Assembly (NCBI GenBank): GCA_035290965.1
Contig: DATDTD010000038.1
Location: 1 to 9,143 of the forward strand
Direction: 5' to 3'
Length of the DNA stretch: 9,143 nucleotides
Source of the DNA: JAGVNX01 sp035290965
GTDB taxonomy: Archaea; Iainarchaeota; Iainarchaeia; Iainarchaeales; GCA-2688035
Shown: positions 1 through 5,813 of the stretch, one piece after another
Position numbering within the stretch: position 1 is the stretch's first letter
Layout: the number at the start of each line of letters is the position of its first letter
Translations under genes and position numbers: made by a program
Notes under the pieces: model-generated
Told to the model about the DNA's origin: nothing
What the model saw: only the letters and a program-made list of their open reading frames with translations
Databases searched by the model: none

Positions 1-2
1 TT

Positions 3-194
3 TCACAGGTAATAAACGGGATAATGCTGCCCGTAATCCTTGTAATGATGCTTCTCCTTATCAACAACAAAAAAATAATGGGGGAATACAAAAACGGATT
101 TGCATTCAATGTCGTGGCGGGAATTGCGACAATAGGCTTGAGCGCACTGAGCATAATAATGATTCTGCAGTTTTTCGGGTTAAAATTAGGATAA
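3..194 (+). CDS. NRAMP-family divalent metal transporter, C-terminal end (partial)
   Basis: The frame is open from the left edge to a TAA at 192-194 and gives 63 residues. It starts with SQVINGIMLPVILVMMLLLI, a hydrophobic helix that I recognise as the late transmembrane helix of NRAMP (MntH-like) transporters. A short charged loop with NNKKIMGEYKNG follows, then a last helix ending QFFGLKLG. In NRAMP proteins this 'QVINGI.LP..L..ML.L.N....MG.Y.N' pattern is characteristic of one bacterial/archaeal branch. The family imports Mn(II), Fe(II) or related ions by proton coupling; the metal-binding helices lie upstream of the window, so substrate cannot be read here. The next gene starts 78 bases downstream behind its own TATA-like site, so this is probably the end of its transcript. 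Family assignment is from memory of the motif. Confidence 0.85.
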   Translation, partial: SQVINGIMLPVILVMMLLLINNKKIMGEYKNGFAFNVVAGIATIGLSALSIIMILQFFGLKLG

Positions 195-234
195 CTGTTT
201 TTGCAATTTCCCAAAGCCGGCAGGAAAAAGAACA

Positions 235-243
235 GTATTTTAA
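235..243 (+). promoter_or_regulatory. TATA-like box before the secreted beta-helix gene
   Basis: TATTTTAAA lies about 30-38 bases before the chosen ATG at 273, after an A/G-rich stretch (GGAAAAAGAACAG) that could serve as a BRE. Transcription would begin around 264, giving a very short leader, which fits the lack of a visible ribosome binding site. Confidence 0.4.
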
Positions 244-272
244 ACCAGAAAGCAATTATACTAAAGATAAAA

Positions 273-2510
273 ATGCCTTCAAAAGCACCAAAAAAAATTG
301 TTAATCTGCGCTTTCTGATTGTCATTATCTTCTTTGCTCTTTTTGCTGGAAATGCTTTTGCACAGGCATGCGTTGACATGCCGGCACTACTTGGATACAT
401 TGGAGACTGGAAAACAGGTTCAATGGACATGCCAACACTGCTTGGATACATTGGAGACTGGAAAGCCGGAACAGGATGCGGAACAACAACAATGACAACA
501 GCAAGCAGAACAAGCGGAGTCATGCCACTGGGAGTTTTCTTTGACGCGGTTGATAATGCTTCTCTTGTTGTGGCAAGCAGCGTAGTGCAGCCAAAAGGGC
601 TTGCAGCGCAGCCAGTGCAGATAACGGGCGTGAAGATTACTACTGTCAGCTTTTCAAATGCGCTTGGAAACGGAACATTGAGTTTTAATGCAGCTGCAAA
701 AACGCTTTCCTGGAATTCGGGAACAACAACTAATGTTTCAGCCGGAGGAAATTTTGTTTTGCCAAGTTCAAGCGGGGCAAAACTCTATGTCTGGGTTGAT
801 CCTGCGCAATTGCCTTCTTCAAATGTAAGCGAACAAATAACAATTGAGAACGGTGGAGTGAATGCTGACTGGGCTGCATTCAATTACGAATGGGATTTCG
901 GAGATCCTGCTCCGAGCGGAACAAGTTCCACTGATCCTTTATGGTTTTGGGAGCAGGGAGCAAAAAAGAGCGATGGTTCCTGGTTTGAAAAAAACAAGGC
1001 TTTCGGATGGAACGCAGCGCACGTGTATGAAAATGAAGGAACATATCAAGTAAAACTGAAAATTATTGACGATGAAGGCGGAATCCACGAATACACACAA
1101 ACAATAAACGTTACTGCAGAACCAACAGGAGGATGGACAACTTATTATTTTGCGGCAAGTGGAAACGATTTGACTGGTGACGGAAGCCAAGTCAGTCCGT
1201 TTCAGTCGCTTGAGAAAGCAAAGTCGCTAGCCGGCGATAACGTAAAATTATTGTTCAACCGCGGCAACGACTTCCAAGTGGTTAGCTCTTGGAGTCCGAG
1301 AGCCAGCGGCGCGTTCTACGTCGGTGCTTATGGCATTGGCAACCGCCCACGCTTTGTTGTCAATACAGGCGGGTTTGTTAACGGCAGCAATTTGCAGGAC
1401 GCTCGTTTCGTGGACCTCTGGATTGATGGCGGTTATCCAACAGTCGCGGATCCGGGATCTGGTTTCATTTACCTGGGCAATAACACTCTGCTCTTGCGCA
1501 CTAGAGTGCAGGACATGACTGCTGCCTACGACGTGATGGGGCGCCAAAATAACGTGCTTCAGGATTGCGAAGCAGCGAACATAGGGCGTTACGACGTCTG
1601 GATAAGCGACAATCCGCGCACAGCTGTTCTGGGCTGCGTTGGGACCACATCCGCAAACAACACTGAAGCTCCTTTACGCACTTACAGCGAACACCTTATT
1701 GTGGCGCACAACACATTTACACCATTCGCGGATAAGTCTGTCTTTCGCTTTCACGGTAATACTTCTGGTTTGATTCATTCACATGTTATAGTCGCGTACA
1801 ACGATTTGACTGGCGTTCAGGTCAATGTCGCTGGAGAATCCGCATCAACAGCAGCAGTGTTACGCCACATTGTCATAGAAGGAAACCAGATAAACATCAC
1901 GCCCATGCCAAGAGGAAGCGATAATTACGGGAGCGACTATCTCACTCTTCGCAACAATCGTTATACAACCAGTTCCGACGCTACAATCATCAATTTCACA
2001 GCCGGATACAACGGCGGGCCATACTCGCACTCTATAACAAAGATAATCAACAATTCTGCTTACACAAGCAATACCACATATATTAAACTTGTGAGCGGCG
2101 CAGGGCTGGTAGGCGCCAATGCCCTCGTAGTTAAGAATAATGCAATCAGCGGCCCGCTTTTAACAGACGCAGGGAATACAAAAATATACAACCTGGCAAG
2201 CCATTTGGCAAGCGACCCTCTGCTGCAATCGGGCAACAACAACTACTATCTGCCAAAACTTACCACGCCATACAGAGACAGTGCCAGCAGCAACTACACA
2301 CTAGCCCAGTGGCAGGCAAAAGGACAGGACGCAGGAACAACAGCAGCAGACCCAATGTTCACAAACCCCGCAACCGGCAACTTGCTGCTGAGAACAGGCT
2401 CGCCGGGCATCAACACAGGAGACGCAACAATGCTTCCCTGGAACAGAATCGATGCAGACGGAAAACCAAGGGGTTTGCAGCCGGATATAGGTGCCTTTGA
2501 ATATCCCTGA
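273..2510 (+). CDS. Secreted PKD / right-handed beta-helix protein with dockerin-like repeats
   Basis: This 745-residue protein begins with a clear signal peptide: KK charges, a hydrophobic core at about residues 12-25, and a cut site near AFAQA (28-32). Residues 35-66 hold two tandem copies of DMPxLLGYIGDWK, similar to the short dockerin-like 'L..YI..WK.G' units of DPANN surface proteins, bracketed by Cys33 and Cys69. A PKD domain follows: YEWDFGDP near 205-212 and HVYENEGTYQVKLKIIDDEG near 250-270. From about residue 289 (YYFAASGNDLTGDGS, then FQSLEKAK) to the end is a right-handed beta-helix, closing with SPGINTGD and DIGAFEY, a common ending in such proteins. It probably acts at the cell surface in binding or in polysaccharide recognition or cleavage; no catalytic residues can be assigned. 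An in-frame TTG at 201 would put 24 extra residues before the signal peptide, so ATG 273 is preferred. Arginine codons change in the beta-helix (see findings). Confidence 0.85.
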   Translation: MPSKAPKKIVNLRFLIVIIFFALFAGNAFAQACVDMPALLGYIGDWKTGSMDMPTLLGYIGDWKAGTGCGTTTMTTASRTSGVMPLGVFFDAVDNASLVVASSVVQPKGLAAQPVQITGVKITTVSFSNALGNGTLSFNAAAKTLSWNSGTTTNVSAGGNFVLPSSSGAKLYVWVDPAQLPSSNVSEQITIENGGVNADWAAFNYEWDFGDPAPSGTSSTDPLWFWEQGAKKSDGSWFEKNKAFGWNAAHVYENEGTYQVKLKIIDDEGGIHEYTQTINVTAEPTGGWTTYYFAASGNDLTGDGSQVSPFQSLEKAKSLAGDNVKLLFNRGNDFQVVSSWSPRASGAFYVGAYGIGNRPRFVVNTGGFVNGSNLQDARFVDLWIDGGYPTVADPGSGFIYLGNNTLLLRTRVQDMTAAYDVMGRQNNVLQDCEAANIGRYDVWISDNPRTAVLGCVGTTSANNTEAPLRTYSEHLIVAHNTFTPFADKSVFRFHGNTSGLIHSHVIVAYNDLTGVQVNVAGESASTAAVLRHIVIEGNQINITPMPRGSDNYGSDYLTLRNNRYTTSSDATIINFTAGYNGGPYSHSITKIINNSAYTSNTTYIKLVSGAGLVGANALVVKNNAISGPLLTDAGNTKIYNLASHLASDPLLQSGNNNYYLPKLTTPYRDSASSNYTLAQWQAKGQDAGTTAADPMFTNPATGNLLLRTGSPGINTGDATMLPWNRIDADGKPRGLQPDIGAFEYP
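375..476 (+). repeat. 51-bp in-frame tandem repeat (two dockerin-like units)
   Basis: Two adjacent 51-base units (375-425 and 426-476) encode DMPALLGYIGDWKTG and DMPTLLGYIGDWKAG. The first 39 bases differ at only three positions and the unit ends diverge, pointing to a recent in-frame duplication just after the signal peptide. Confidence 0.85.
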
Positions 2511-2515
2511 ATAAT

Positions 2516-2535
2516 TGAAAAAGAATAAAAAAAAA
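2516..2535 (-). terminator. T-run terminator after the PPC-domain gene
   Basis: On the minus strand, a T9 run (complement of 2527-2535), then ATTC and another T run, begins eight bases past the TAA of the PPC gene. Oligo-T without a hairpin is a usual archaeal stop signal. The convergent beta-helix gene ends 32 bases away. Confidence 0.5.
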
Positions 2536-2542
2536 TCTTGAA

Positions 2543-2920
2543 TTATGCCTCTATTATTCTCCCGATTTCCTTTTTCAGAATAGTAAGCTCAAGGTGCCCC
2601 GAAGCTTTTCCGCCCATGAGCTGGCCTTCCTTTCCGGTAAAGCCTGAACTGCTTATGGTAAGGCGAAGTGTAATTACGCATTCTCCGCTTTTGCTCCTTC
2701 TTATCTGCCCGCTTACTGTGTCAATTTCAAAATCCCCTTCGGATTTTGTGCCAATTATGCTGCCGCTACGGCCGTGGGAAACAAGGTCTATTTCCCTTAT
2801 TCTTCCCTCTCCTTTTTGAAAAATCCCGTAAGTAATGCTGTTGTCTTCGGCAAATTTTTCAATGGATTTTATTATATCCGCATTGTTGTTCATCTTCAAA
2901 ACAAGTTCGTTACCAGACAT
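2543..2920 (-). CDS. PPC-domain (DUF296-like) protein
   Basis: This 125-residue protein matches the PPC/DUF296 fold through its length and layout: an early helix DIIKSIEKFAEDNSITYGIF, a beta-rich middle (GRIREIDLVS, then FEIDTVSGQI), and the ending GQLMGGKASGHLELTILK, the family's 'G.l.GGHL..g....E' element. PPC domains occur alone in archaea and bacteria, usually as trimers, some binding a metal or nucleotide; in plants they are fused to AT-hooks. The usual paired histidines on the central strand (HLH type) are absent: here the strand reads CVITLRLTIS, so metal binding is doubtful. An ATG at 2941 is in frame, but ATG 2920 has GGGTGA four bases before it and gives a natural N-terminus (MSGNELVLKM). 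It diverges from the thioredoxin-like gene with its own TATA box. Cellular role unknown. Confidence 0.75.
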   Translation of the reverse strand: MSGNELVLKMNNNADIIKSIEKFAEDNSITYGIFQKGEGRIREIDLVSHGRSGSIIGTKSEGDFEIDTVSGQIRRSKSGECVITLRLTISSSGFTGKEGQLMGGKASGHLELTILKKEIGRIIEA

Positions 2921-2924
2921 TTTT

Positions 2925-2930
2925 TCACCC
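2925..2930 (-). promoter_or_regulatory. Ribosome binding site GGGTGA deciding the PPC start
   Basis: GGGTGA (complement of 2925-2930) lies four bases before ATG 2920 and matches the GGTGA-type sites before several other genes here. It favours this start over the ATG seven codons upstream. Confidence 0.6.
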
Positions 2931-2982
2931 GCTTTCCGCAAAAAGCAATTTTCCTTTAAGAAGAAAATTTCACCTCAATCAG

Positions 2983-2990
2983 TATTTAAA
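2983..2990 (-). promoter_or_regulatory. TATA box TTTAAATA for the PPC gene
   Basis: The minus strand reads TTTAAATA here, a perfect archaeal TATA consensus, 63-70 bases before ATG 2920. Expected transcription start is near 2960. Confidence 0.6.
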
Positions 2991-3025
2991 ATTATTGCAG
3001 AGCGGAAAAAAAATGCTTTTTGAAG

Positions 3026-3053
3026 GCGCAGGAAACATATTTAATGCCTGCGC
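3026..3053. repeat. 7-bp perfect dyad enclosing a TATA-like site
   Basis: GCGCAGG (3026-3032) and CCTGCGC (3047-3053) are exact inverted repeats around AAACATATTTAATG. The centre resembles a TATA box, so a regulator bound to both arms could occlude or activate a start. It lies between the divergent PPC and thioredoxin-like genes. It could also fold as an RNA hairpin if transcribed. Confidence 0.5.
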
Positions 3054-3131
3054 AAAACAAAATAATATACATAATGGCTTTGTGCAAATCAGTTGCGGAA
3101 CAAAGCAAAAGCGCTTATCAAACGAAAAAAC

Positions 3132-3139
3132 TTTTAAAA
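3132..3139 (+). promoter_or_regulatory. TATA box for the thioredoxin-ferredoxin-cupin cluster
   Basis: TTTTAAAA after CGAAAAAAC (possible BRE) lies 37-44 bases before ATG 3176. The expected start near 3160 gives a leader of about 15 bases carrying the GGTGAG site. Confidence 0.55.
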
Positions 3140-3163
3140 ACATCTGTATTCATTCAATTTACA

Positions 3164-3169
3164 GGTGAG
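3164..3169 (+). promoter_or_regulatory. Ribosome binding site GGTGAG deciding the thioredoxin-like start
   Basis: GGTGAG six bases before ATG 3176 is a strong archaeal site. It supports starting at 3176 and not at the in-frame ATGs upstream at 3020 or 3074. Confidence 0.7.
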
Positions 3170-3175
3170 AAAAAA

Positions 3176-3706
3176 ATGAAACCGCTCGCAATAGCAGGAA
3201 TAGCAATAGTTGCAGTAGTGCTTGTTTTGATTGTAGGGCAGACAACTGGAATGTTCGCGCTTTTCGGCAATAGCCCGAATCCAAACCCGAATCCGAATCC
3301 AAACACAGGGGAAATAAAGACTTTTGTAAAGGCAGGCAATGCGGCTGTCTGCACTGAAAACAGCAAGCCTGTCATAAGATTGTTTTCAACCACCTGGTGC
3401 TCGCACTGCGTATGGATAAAGGACACTTTTGATTCCACAATGAAAGAGCAGATTGCAGAAGGAAAAATTGTTGCTTATCACTGGGATCTTGACACCGGGG
3501 ACAATACTCTTACTCCTGAAATTGAAACAAAGGTTCCGGATTCAGAGCTTGCGATTTACAACCAGTTCAACCCGAGCAATAGTATCCCGACTTTTGTTTT
3601 CGGATGCGAGTATTCAAGGGTTGGGAACGGCTATGAAGCTCAGAAAGACCTGGCTTCTGAAAAGGCGGAATTCATTGCTGTAATAAACGAGCTTCTGAAG
3701 CAGTAA
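3176..3706 (+). CDS. Membrane-anchored thioredoxin-like protein (CSHC active site)
   Basis: The protein has 176 residues. A single N-terminal hydrophobic helix (about 4-22) anchors it, a Pro-Asn repeat (34-43) forms a linker, and a thioredoxin fold follows. The active site is TTWCSHCVWIK with Cys75 and Cys78; Trp74 before the first Cys is the usual thioredoxin context. The strand with the cis-proline is recognisable in NSIPTFVFGCEY, and an extra Cys follows it. The anchor suggests that the catalytic domain faces outside, reducing, oxidising or isomerising disulfides, or carrying electrons between membrane partners. It leads a tight cluster: the ferredoxin starts 27 bases after its stop. Longer in-frame starts would place about 50 polar residues before the anchor and ignore the GGTGAG site, so I reject them. 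Whether it works as oxidase or reductase cannot be told from sequence. Confidence 0.85.
   Translation: MKPLAIAGIAIVAVVLVLIVGQTTGMFALFGNSPNPNPNPNPNTGEIKTFVKAGNAAVCTENSKPVIRLFSTTWCSHCVWIKDTFDSTMKEQIAEGKIVAYHWDLDTGDNTLTPEIETKVPDSELAIYNQFNPSNSIPTFVFGCEYSRVGNGYEAQKDLASEKAEFIAVINELLKQ
3275..3304 (+). repeat. Hexanucleotide repeat encoding a (Pro-Asn)5 linker
   Basis: Five units of CCRAAY (CCGAAT or CCAAAC) lie in frame and encode PNPNPNPNPN between the membrane anchor and the thioredoxin domain. Unit number could vary by slippage without breaking the frame. Confidence 0.8.
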
Positions 3707-3733
3707 CCGAAAACCAGCGCGTGGTGTTCTACT

Positions 3734-3934
3734 ATGGCTAAAACTGCTACTGTGAAATATTTTGAGAATGTATGCATCGGCTGCAAGGCCTGTACTACAG
3801 TATGCGACAACTGGGTCGACAATGGGGAAAAAGTAAAGCCCCTGAAAACAAAAATTTCGGGAAAGGAAATAGGGGAAAACAAAAAGGCTGAAAGCATATG
3901 CCCCGTCCAGGCAATAAAAATAATTGAAAAATAA
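3734..3934 (+). CDS. Single-cluster [4Fe-4S] ferredoxin
   Basis: This 66-residue soluble protein has the layout of archaeal one-cluster ferredoxins: CIGCKACTTVC near the N-terminus (Cys14, Cys17, Cys20, Cys24) and CPVQAI near the C-terminus (Cys56). By comparison with Pyrococcus-type ferredoxin, Cys14, Cys17, Cys20 and Cys56 should hold a [4Fe-4S] cluster. Position 17 is Cys here where the Pyrococcus protein has Asp. Cys24 matches a residue that forms a disulfide there, but its partner Cys is missing. The protein would carry single electrons in the cytoplasm. GGTG at 3723-3726, seven bases upstream, serves ATG 3734. Its position between a thioredoxin-like protein and a cupin suggests a shared transcript, and possibly electron supply to a redox step. 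The redox partner is unknown. Confidence 0.9.
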   Translation: MAKTATVKYFENVCIGCKACTTVCDNWVDNGEKVKPLKTKISGKEIGENKKAESICPVQAIKIIEK

Positions 3935-3946
3935 CCAAGTGCTTAA

Positions 3947-4255
3947 ATGAGCGAGAACTGGAAAAACGCGAAAGAACTGATTTCTTATTCCAAAGGCGGA
4001 ATAACAAGCAAAACTATTTTCAAAACAAAGGCAATGGATGCAGCTTTGTTCTGCATGTGGAAAGGGACTGAACTTTCAGAGCACACCTCGGCAAGGGAAG
4101 GGCTTGTAATTGTGCTGGAAGGAAAAGGAATTTTTACTCTTAAAGGGAAAAAAATTTTAATGCGCCCCGAAACAATAATTCACATGGAAAAAAATGCACG
4201 GCATTCCCTTGAAGCTGAGGAAAACACTGCTTTTCTGCTTGTATTATTCAAATAA
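3947..4255 (+). CDS. Small single-domain cupin protein
   Basis: The protein has 102 residues. The cupin signature is clear: first motif GTELSEHTSAREGLVIVLEG with His46 and Glu51, then a strand turn (GKGIFTLKGKK), and second motif RPETIIHMEKNARHSLEA with His86. Canonical cupins have two His in motif one; the second is Ser48 here, leaving His46, Glu51 and His86 as a likely three-ligand metal site. Small cupins of this type can be metal-dependent enzymes, sensors or sugar/phosphonate binders, so function stays open. The gene starts 12 bases after the ferredoxin stop and is probably co-transcribed. It ends 17 bases before a stem-loop. Start ATG 3947 gives the normal cupin_2 length; an upstream binding site is weak. 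Confidence 0.8.
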   Translation: MSENWKNAKELISYSKGGITSKTIFKTKAMDAALFCMWKGTELSEHTSAREGLVIVLEGKGIFTLKGKKILMRPETIIHMEKNARHSLEAEENTAFLLVLFK

Positions 4256-4272
4256 AAAAATATGCGGAAAAG

Positions 4273-4306
4273 TGCGCGGCCTGGTGCAAAAAAAACAGGC
4301 CATGCA
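4273..4306 (+). other. Stem-loop after the cupin gene
   Basis: GGCCTG (4278-4283) pairs with CAGGCC (4296-4301) around a loop of GTGC and eight A. After one C/A mismatch the stem extends by four more pairs (4273-4276 with 4303-4306, one G-U). It lies 17 bases past the cupin stop, so it may protect or define the 3' end of that mRNA. No T run follows directly, so it is not a classical terminator. Confidence 0.45.
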
Positions 4307-4320
4307 ACCTTGAAATAACA

Positions 4321-4338
4321 AAACATGCAGTCAAAAAT
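4321..4338 (+). repeat. Direct repeat, left copy
   Basis: AAACATGCAGTCAAAAAT matches 17 of 18 bases with a copy at 4888-4905. The two copies flank the CPTCAP membrane gene with its promoter. The repeat is A-rich, so chance or a shared regulatory role remains possible. Confidence 0.5.
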
Positions 4339-4355
4339 AAGCCAAGGCAACCTGC

Positions 4356-4363
4356 TTTAAATA
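4356..4363 (+). promoter_or_regulatory. TATA box TTTAAATA for the CPTCAP membrane gene
   Basis: A perfect TTTAAATA lies 38-45 bases before ATG 4401. Transcription is expected near 4385, downstream of a possible TTG start at 4368, which supports ATG 4401. Confidence 0.6.
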
Positions 4364-4400
4364 ATTTTTGGATTCTTTTTGGTTAGAGCGCCTGATAAAA

Positions 4401-4871
4401 ATGCAAACATTAAATGGAATCAAGAGCGTATTGCAAAACAAAAAATACCTGGTTTTATTCTGTACTCTCACAGCGGCATTTTCTGTTATATTCATTTTTG
4501 AGTGGAATCTTATATTGTTTTCAAACCTTTATGTGAGAGAAGACTTGTGGACTCCATTGAACTTGTTTTTTTTGCTGGCTATTTCCATTTTGTCCTCCTT
4601 AGCCATTACTCTTTCATTGTTTAGCCTGAAAGCCAGAATGTCTGCAACCAAAACCGGGTTCTTTTCAATAATTCCGGCTTTTCTCACTTCAGCGTGCCCA
4701 ACCTGCGCGCCATTGCTCCTGTCTTTTACCAGCACTACCTATGCAATGGGAATGGCACTCGCAGAAAATGGAATTGCAGTGAAGCTGTTGACAATCATAC
4801 TCCTGATTGTGACAATTGCATACCTTTCTTCAACAGCCTGCAAATGCAATGTGTTGGAGAAAAGAAAATAA
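4401..4871 (+). CDS. Four-helix membrane protein with CPTCAP motif, function unknown
   Basis: This 156-residue protein has four hydrophobic helices at about residues 18-38, 51-73, 85-112 and 125-148. The third carries SACPTCAPLLLSFTSTTYAM with Cys97 and Cys100, and the C-terminus carries STACKC (two Cys) just after the last helix. A Cys-Pro-x-Cys pair inside or at the edge of a membrane helix suggests thiol exchange or soft-metal (Cu, Hg) binding, as in other small transport or redox membrane proteins, but I do not recognise the family. Its own TATA box and converging position relative to the minus-strand operon make it a separate unit. It is AT-rich (about a third G+C in two 60-base samples), like the last three genes of that operon. 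Start ATG 4401 was chosen over TTG 4368, which probably precedes the transcription start. Confidence 0.7.
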   Translation: MQTLNGIKSVLQNKKYLVLFCTLTAAFSVIFIFEWNLILFSNLYVREDLWTPLNLFFLLAISILSSLAITLSLFSLKARMSATKTGFFSIIPAFLTSACPTCAPLLLSFTSTTYAMGMALAENGIAVKLLTIILLIVTIAYLSSTACKCNVLEKRK

Positions 4872-4881
4872 GAGTTAAAAC

Positions 4882-4890
4882 AAAAAAAAA
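4882..4890 (-). terminator. T9 run downstream of the minus-strand operon
   Basis: Nine A on the plus strand give T9 on the minus strand, about 100 bases past the last operon stop. It would also stop read-through into the convergent CPTCAP gene. Confidence 0.4.
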
Positions 4891-4905
4891 CATGCAATCA
4901 AAAAT
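4888..4905 (+). repeat. Direct repeat, right copy
   Basis: AAACATGCAATCAAAAAT, one base different from the copy at 4321-4338. It lies 16 bases after the stop of the CPTCAP gene. Confidence 0.5.
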
Positions 4906-4914
4906 TCTGCAACA

Positions 4915-4921
4915 TTTTTTT
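4915..4921 (+). terminator. T-run terminator after the CPTCAP gene
   Basis: T7 followed by GCTTTT, 43 bases past the stop codon, with another T run at about 4945-4950. This is the usual archaeal oligo-T signal. Confidence 0.45.
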
Positions 4922-4955
4922 GCTTTTATGGCAAATCATTGCACTTTTTTGGCTT

Positions 4956-4989
4956 AAAAATTTGCAATACCTGCGCCGGTAACAGCAGG
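4956..4989 (-). terminator. Hairpin plus T5 just past the operon's last stop
   Basis: On the minus strand CCTGC (4985-4989) pairs with GCAGG (4970-4974) over a 10-base loop, two bases after the TGA of the last gene, with T5 at 4956-4960. The stem is only five pairs, so this is tentative. Confidence 0.3.
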
Positions 4990-4991
4990 AA

Positions 4992-5234
4992 TCACAGCCA
5001 TATGTAAAAAACCGAAGACAAAAGCGCAAGAATTATGTGAATTGCCACAGTGATTATGGTTGACCATACAAAATATTTGTGCAGTTGGGATAGTTTTTTT
5101 CTTTTTTCATTTGAACAAATGCCGTTCGCACAACCAAGATTATACGCGCAGGTAACCATTAGCAATGCAAAAGATATGCCTGCAAATAAGCCGCTCCACA
5201 TGACAAGCGTTTGCCCAAAAATAATTGTTACCAT
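4992..5234 (-). CDS. Small membrane protein with cytochrome-b-like His pair, function unknown
   Basis: The protein has 80 residues and two hydrophobic helices (about 9-31 and 53-78) joined by a Cys-rich loop: MVTCAYNLGCANGICSNEKR, Cys29, Cys35, Cys40. The second helix begins LHKYFVWSTIITVAIHIILA, with His52 and His66 fourteen positions apart on one face. That spacing is seen for heme-ligand His pairs in cytochrome b helices, and 'LH..........H' also recalls ferric-reductase-like membrane domains. A heme would need a second helix with His, so either a dimer or another subunit is required; heme binding is inference only. It is the last gene of the minus-strand operon, 19 bases after the rhodanese stop, with a G-rich stretch (GAAGGGCGAAG) before ATG 5234. 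A partner in moving electrons across the membrane is a reasonable but unproven role. Confidence 0.7.
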   Translation of the reverse strand: MVTIIFGQTLVMWSGLFAGISFALLMVTCAYNLGCANGICSNEKRKKLSQLHKYFVWSTIITVAIHIILALLSSVFYIWL

Positions 5235-5253
5235 TTTCTTCGCCCTTCATGCT

Positions 5254-5802
5254 TTATGATGCGCCGTATTGGATATTTTCAATAATTTCAACAGGCTCGT
5301 TGTTCACGCTTCTCTGGGGCTGCAGGCATTCATTTGACAAAATATAGCGTTTTCCATCTATCTGATATCCGCGTTCGGACCATTCGCACCAGCCTATTCT
5401 TAATTCTTTAATATTCGTTAATCCAAGCATTGCCAAAGTTGCAGATGCCTTGGGGCCAAGCATACACTCGCGGCTCCAGCAATAAACGATTATATCCTTG
5501 TCTTTCGGAAGCTCTCTGTATTTGAGCGGGATATCCGCAAGAGGCATTGAAACAGCCCCTTTTATGTGACCTAAATCATAAGCATCTTTATTTCTCACAT
5601 CTACAATAATAAAATCTTTATCGCCATTGCTTATTTTTTGCAATAACTGGTAGGATGATATTTCAGTTAATGGAACAGAAACTAATTTTTCATATGCCGT
5701 GTTTTTCTGGCTTACAAAAACAGTCTGATACATGAAAGCACCGGCAAAACCGCTAATTAGCCCGATTATTATGATTCCTAAAAACCAAACCTCTTTTTTC
5801 AT
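5254..5802 (-). CDS. Membrane-anchored rhodanese-like protein
   Basis: This 182-residue protein has one N-terminal membrane helix (about 5-28) and a single rhodanese domain. The domain shows FIIVDVRNKDAYDLGHIKGA (64-83), the standard CH2A-type motif with Asp68 and Arg70, and then the active-site loop VYCWSRECMLGPKASATLAM with Cys108. A second Cys (113) within the loop, Cys139 and Cys159 are extra. Rhodanese domains carry sulfane sulfur as a Cys persulfide; Cys113 could resolve it as a disulfide. The anchor suggests that the domain faces outside. ATG 5802 is chosen because GGAGTGAT lies four to eleven bases upstream and the helix begins directly; a longer reading to 5970 would overlap the previous gene. 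The previous gene stops four bases before this start, so translation is probably coupled. Confidence 0.85.
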   Translation of the reverse strand: MKKEVWFLGIIIIGLISGFAGAFMYQTVFVSQKNTAYEKLVSVPLTEISSYQLLQKISNGDKDFIIVDVRNKDAYDLGHIKGAVSMPLADIPLKYRELPKDKDIIVYCWSRECMLGPKASATLAMLGLTNIKELRIGWCEWSERGYQIDGKRYILSNECLQPQRSVNNEPVEIIENIQYGAS

Positions 5803-5805
5803 TTT

Positions 5806-5813
5806 ATCACTCC
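5806..5813 (-). promoter_or_regulatory. Ribosome binding site GGAGTGAT overlapping an upstream stop codon
   Basis: GGAGTGAT lies three bases before ATG 5802 and contains the TGA stop (5807-5809) of the four-Cys gene. This fixes the rhodanese start and suggests termination-reinitiation. Confidence 0.7.

Noticed and set aside
201..272. TTG-started 24-residue extension of the secreted beta-helix protein
   Set aside because: It would place polar residues before a well-formed signal peptide, and it starts before the likely transcription start near 264.
3020..3175. Longer N-terminus or separate peptide before the thioredoxin-like protein
   Set aside because: The region contains TATA-like sites and a dyad; GGTGAG and the membrane anchor both point to ATG 3176.
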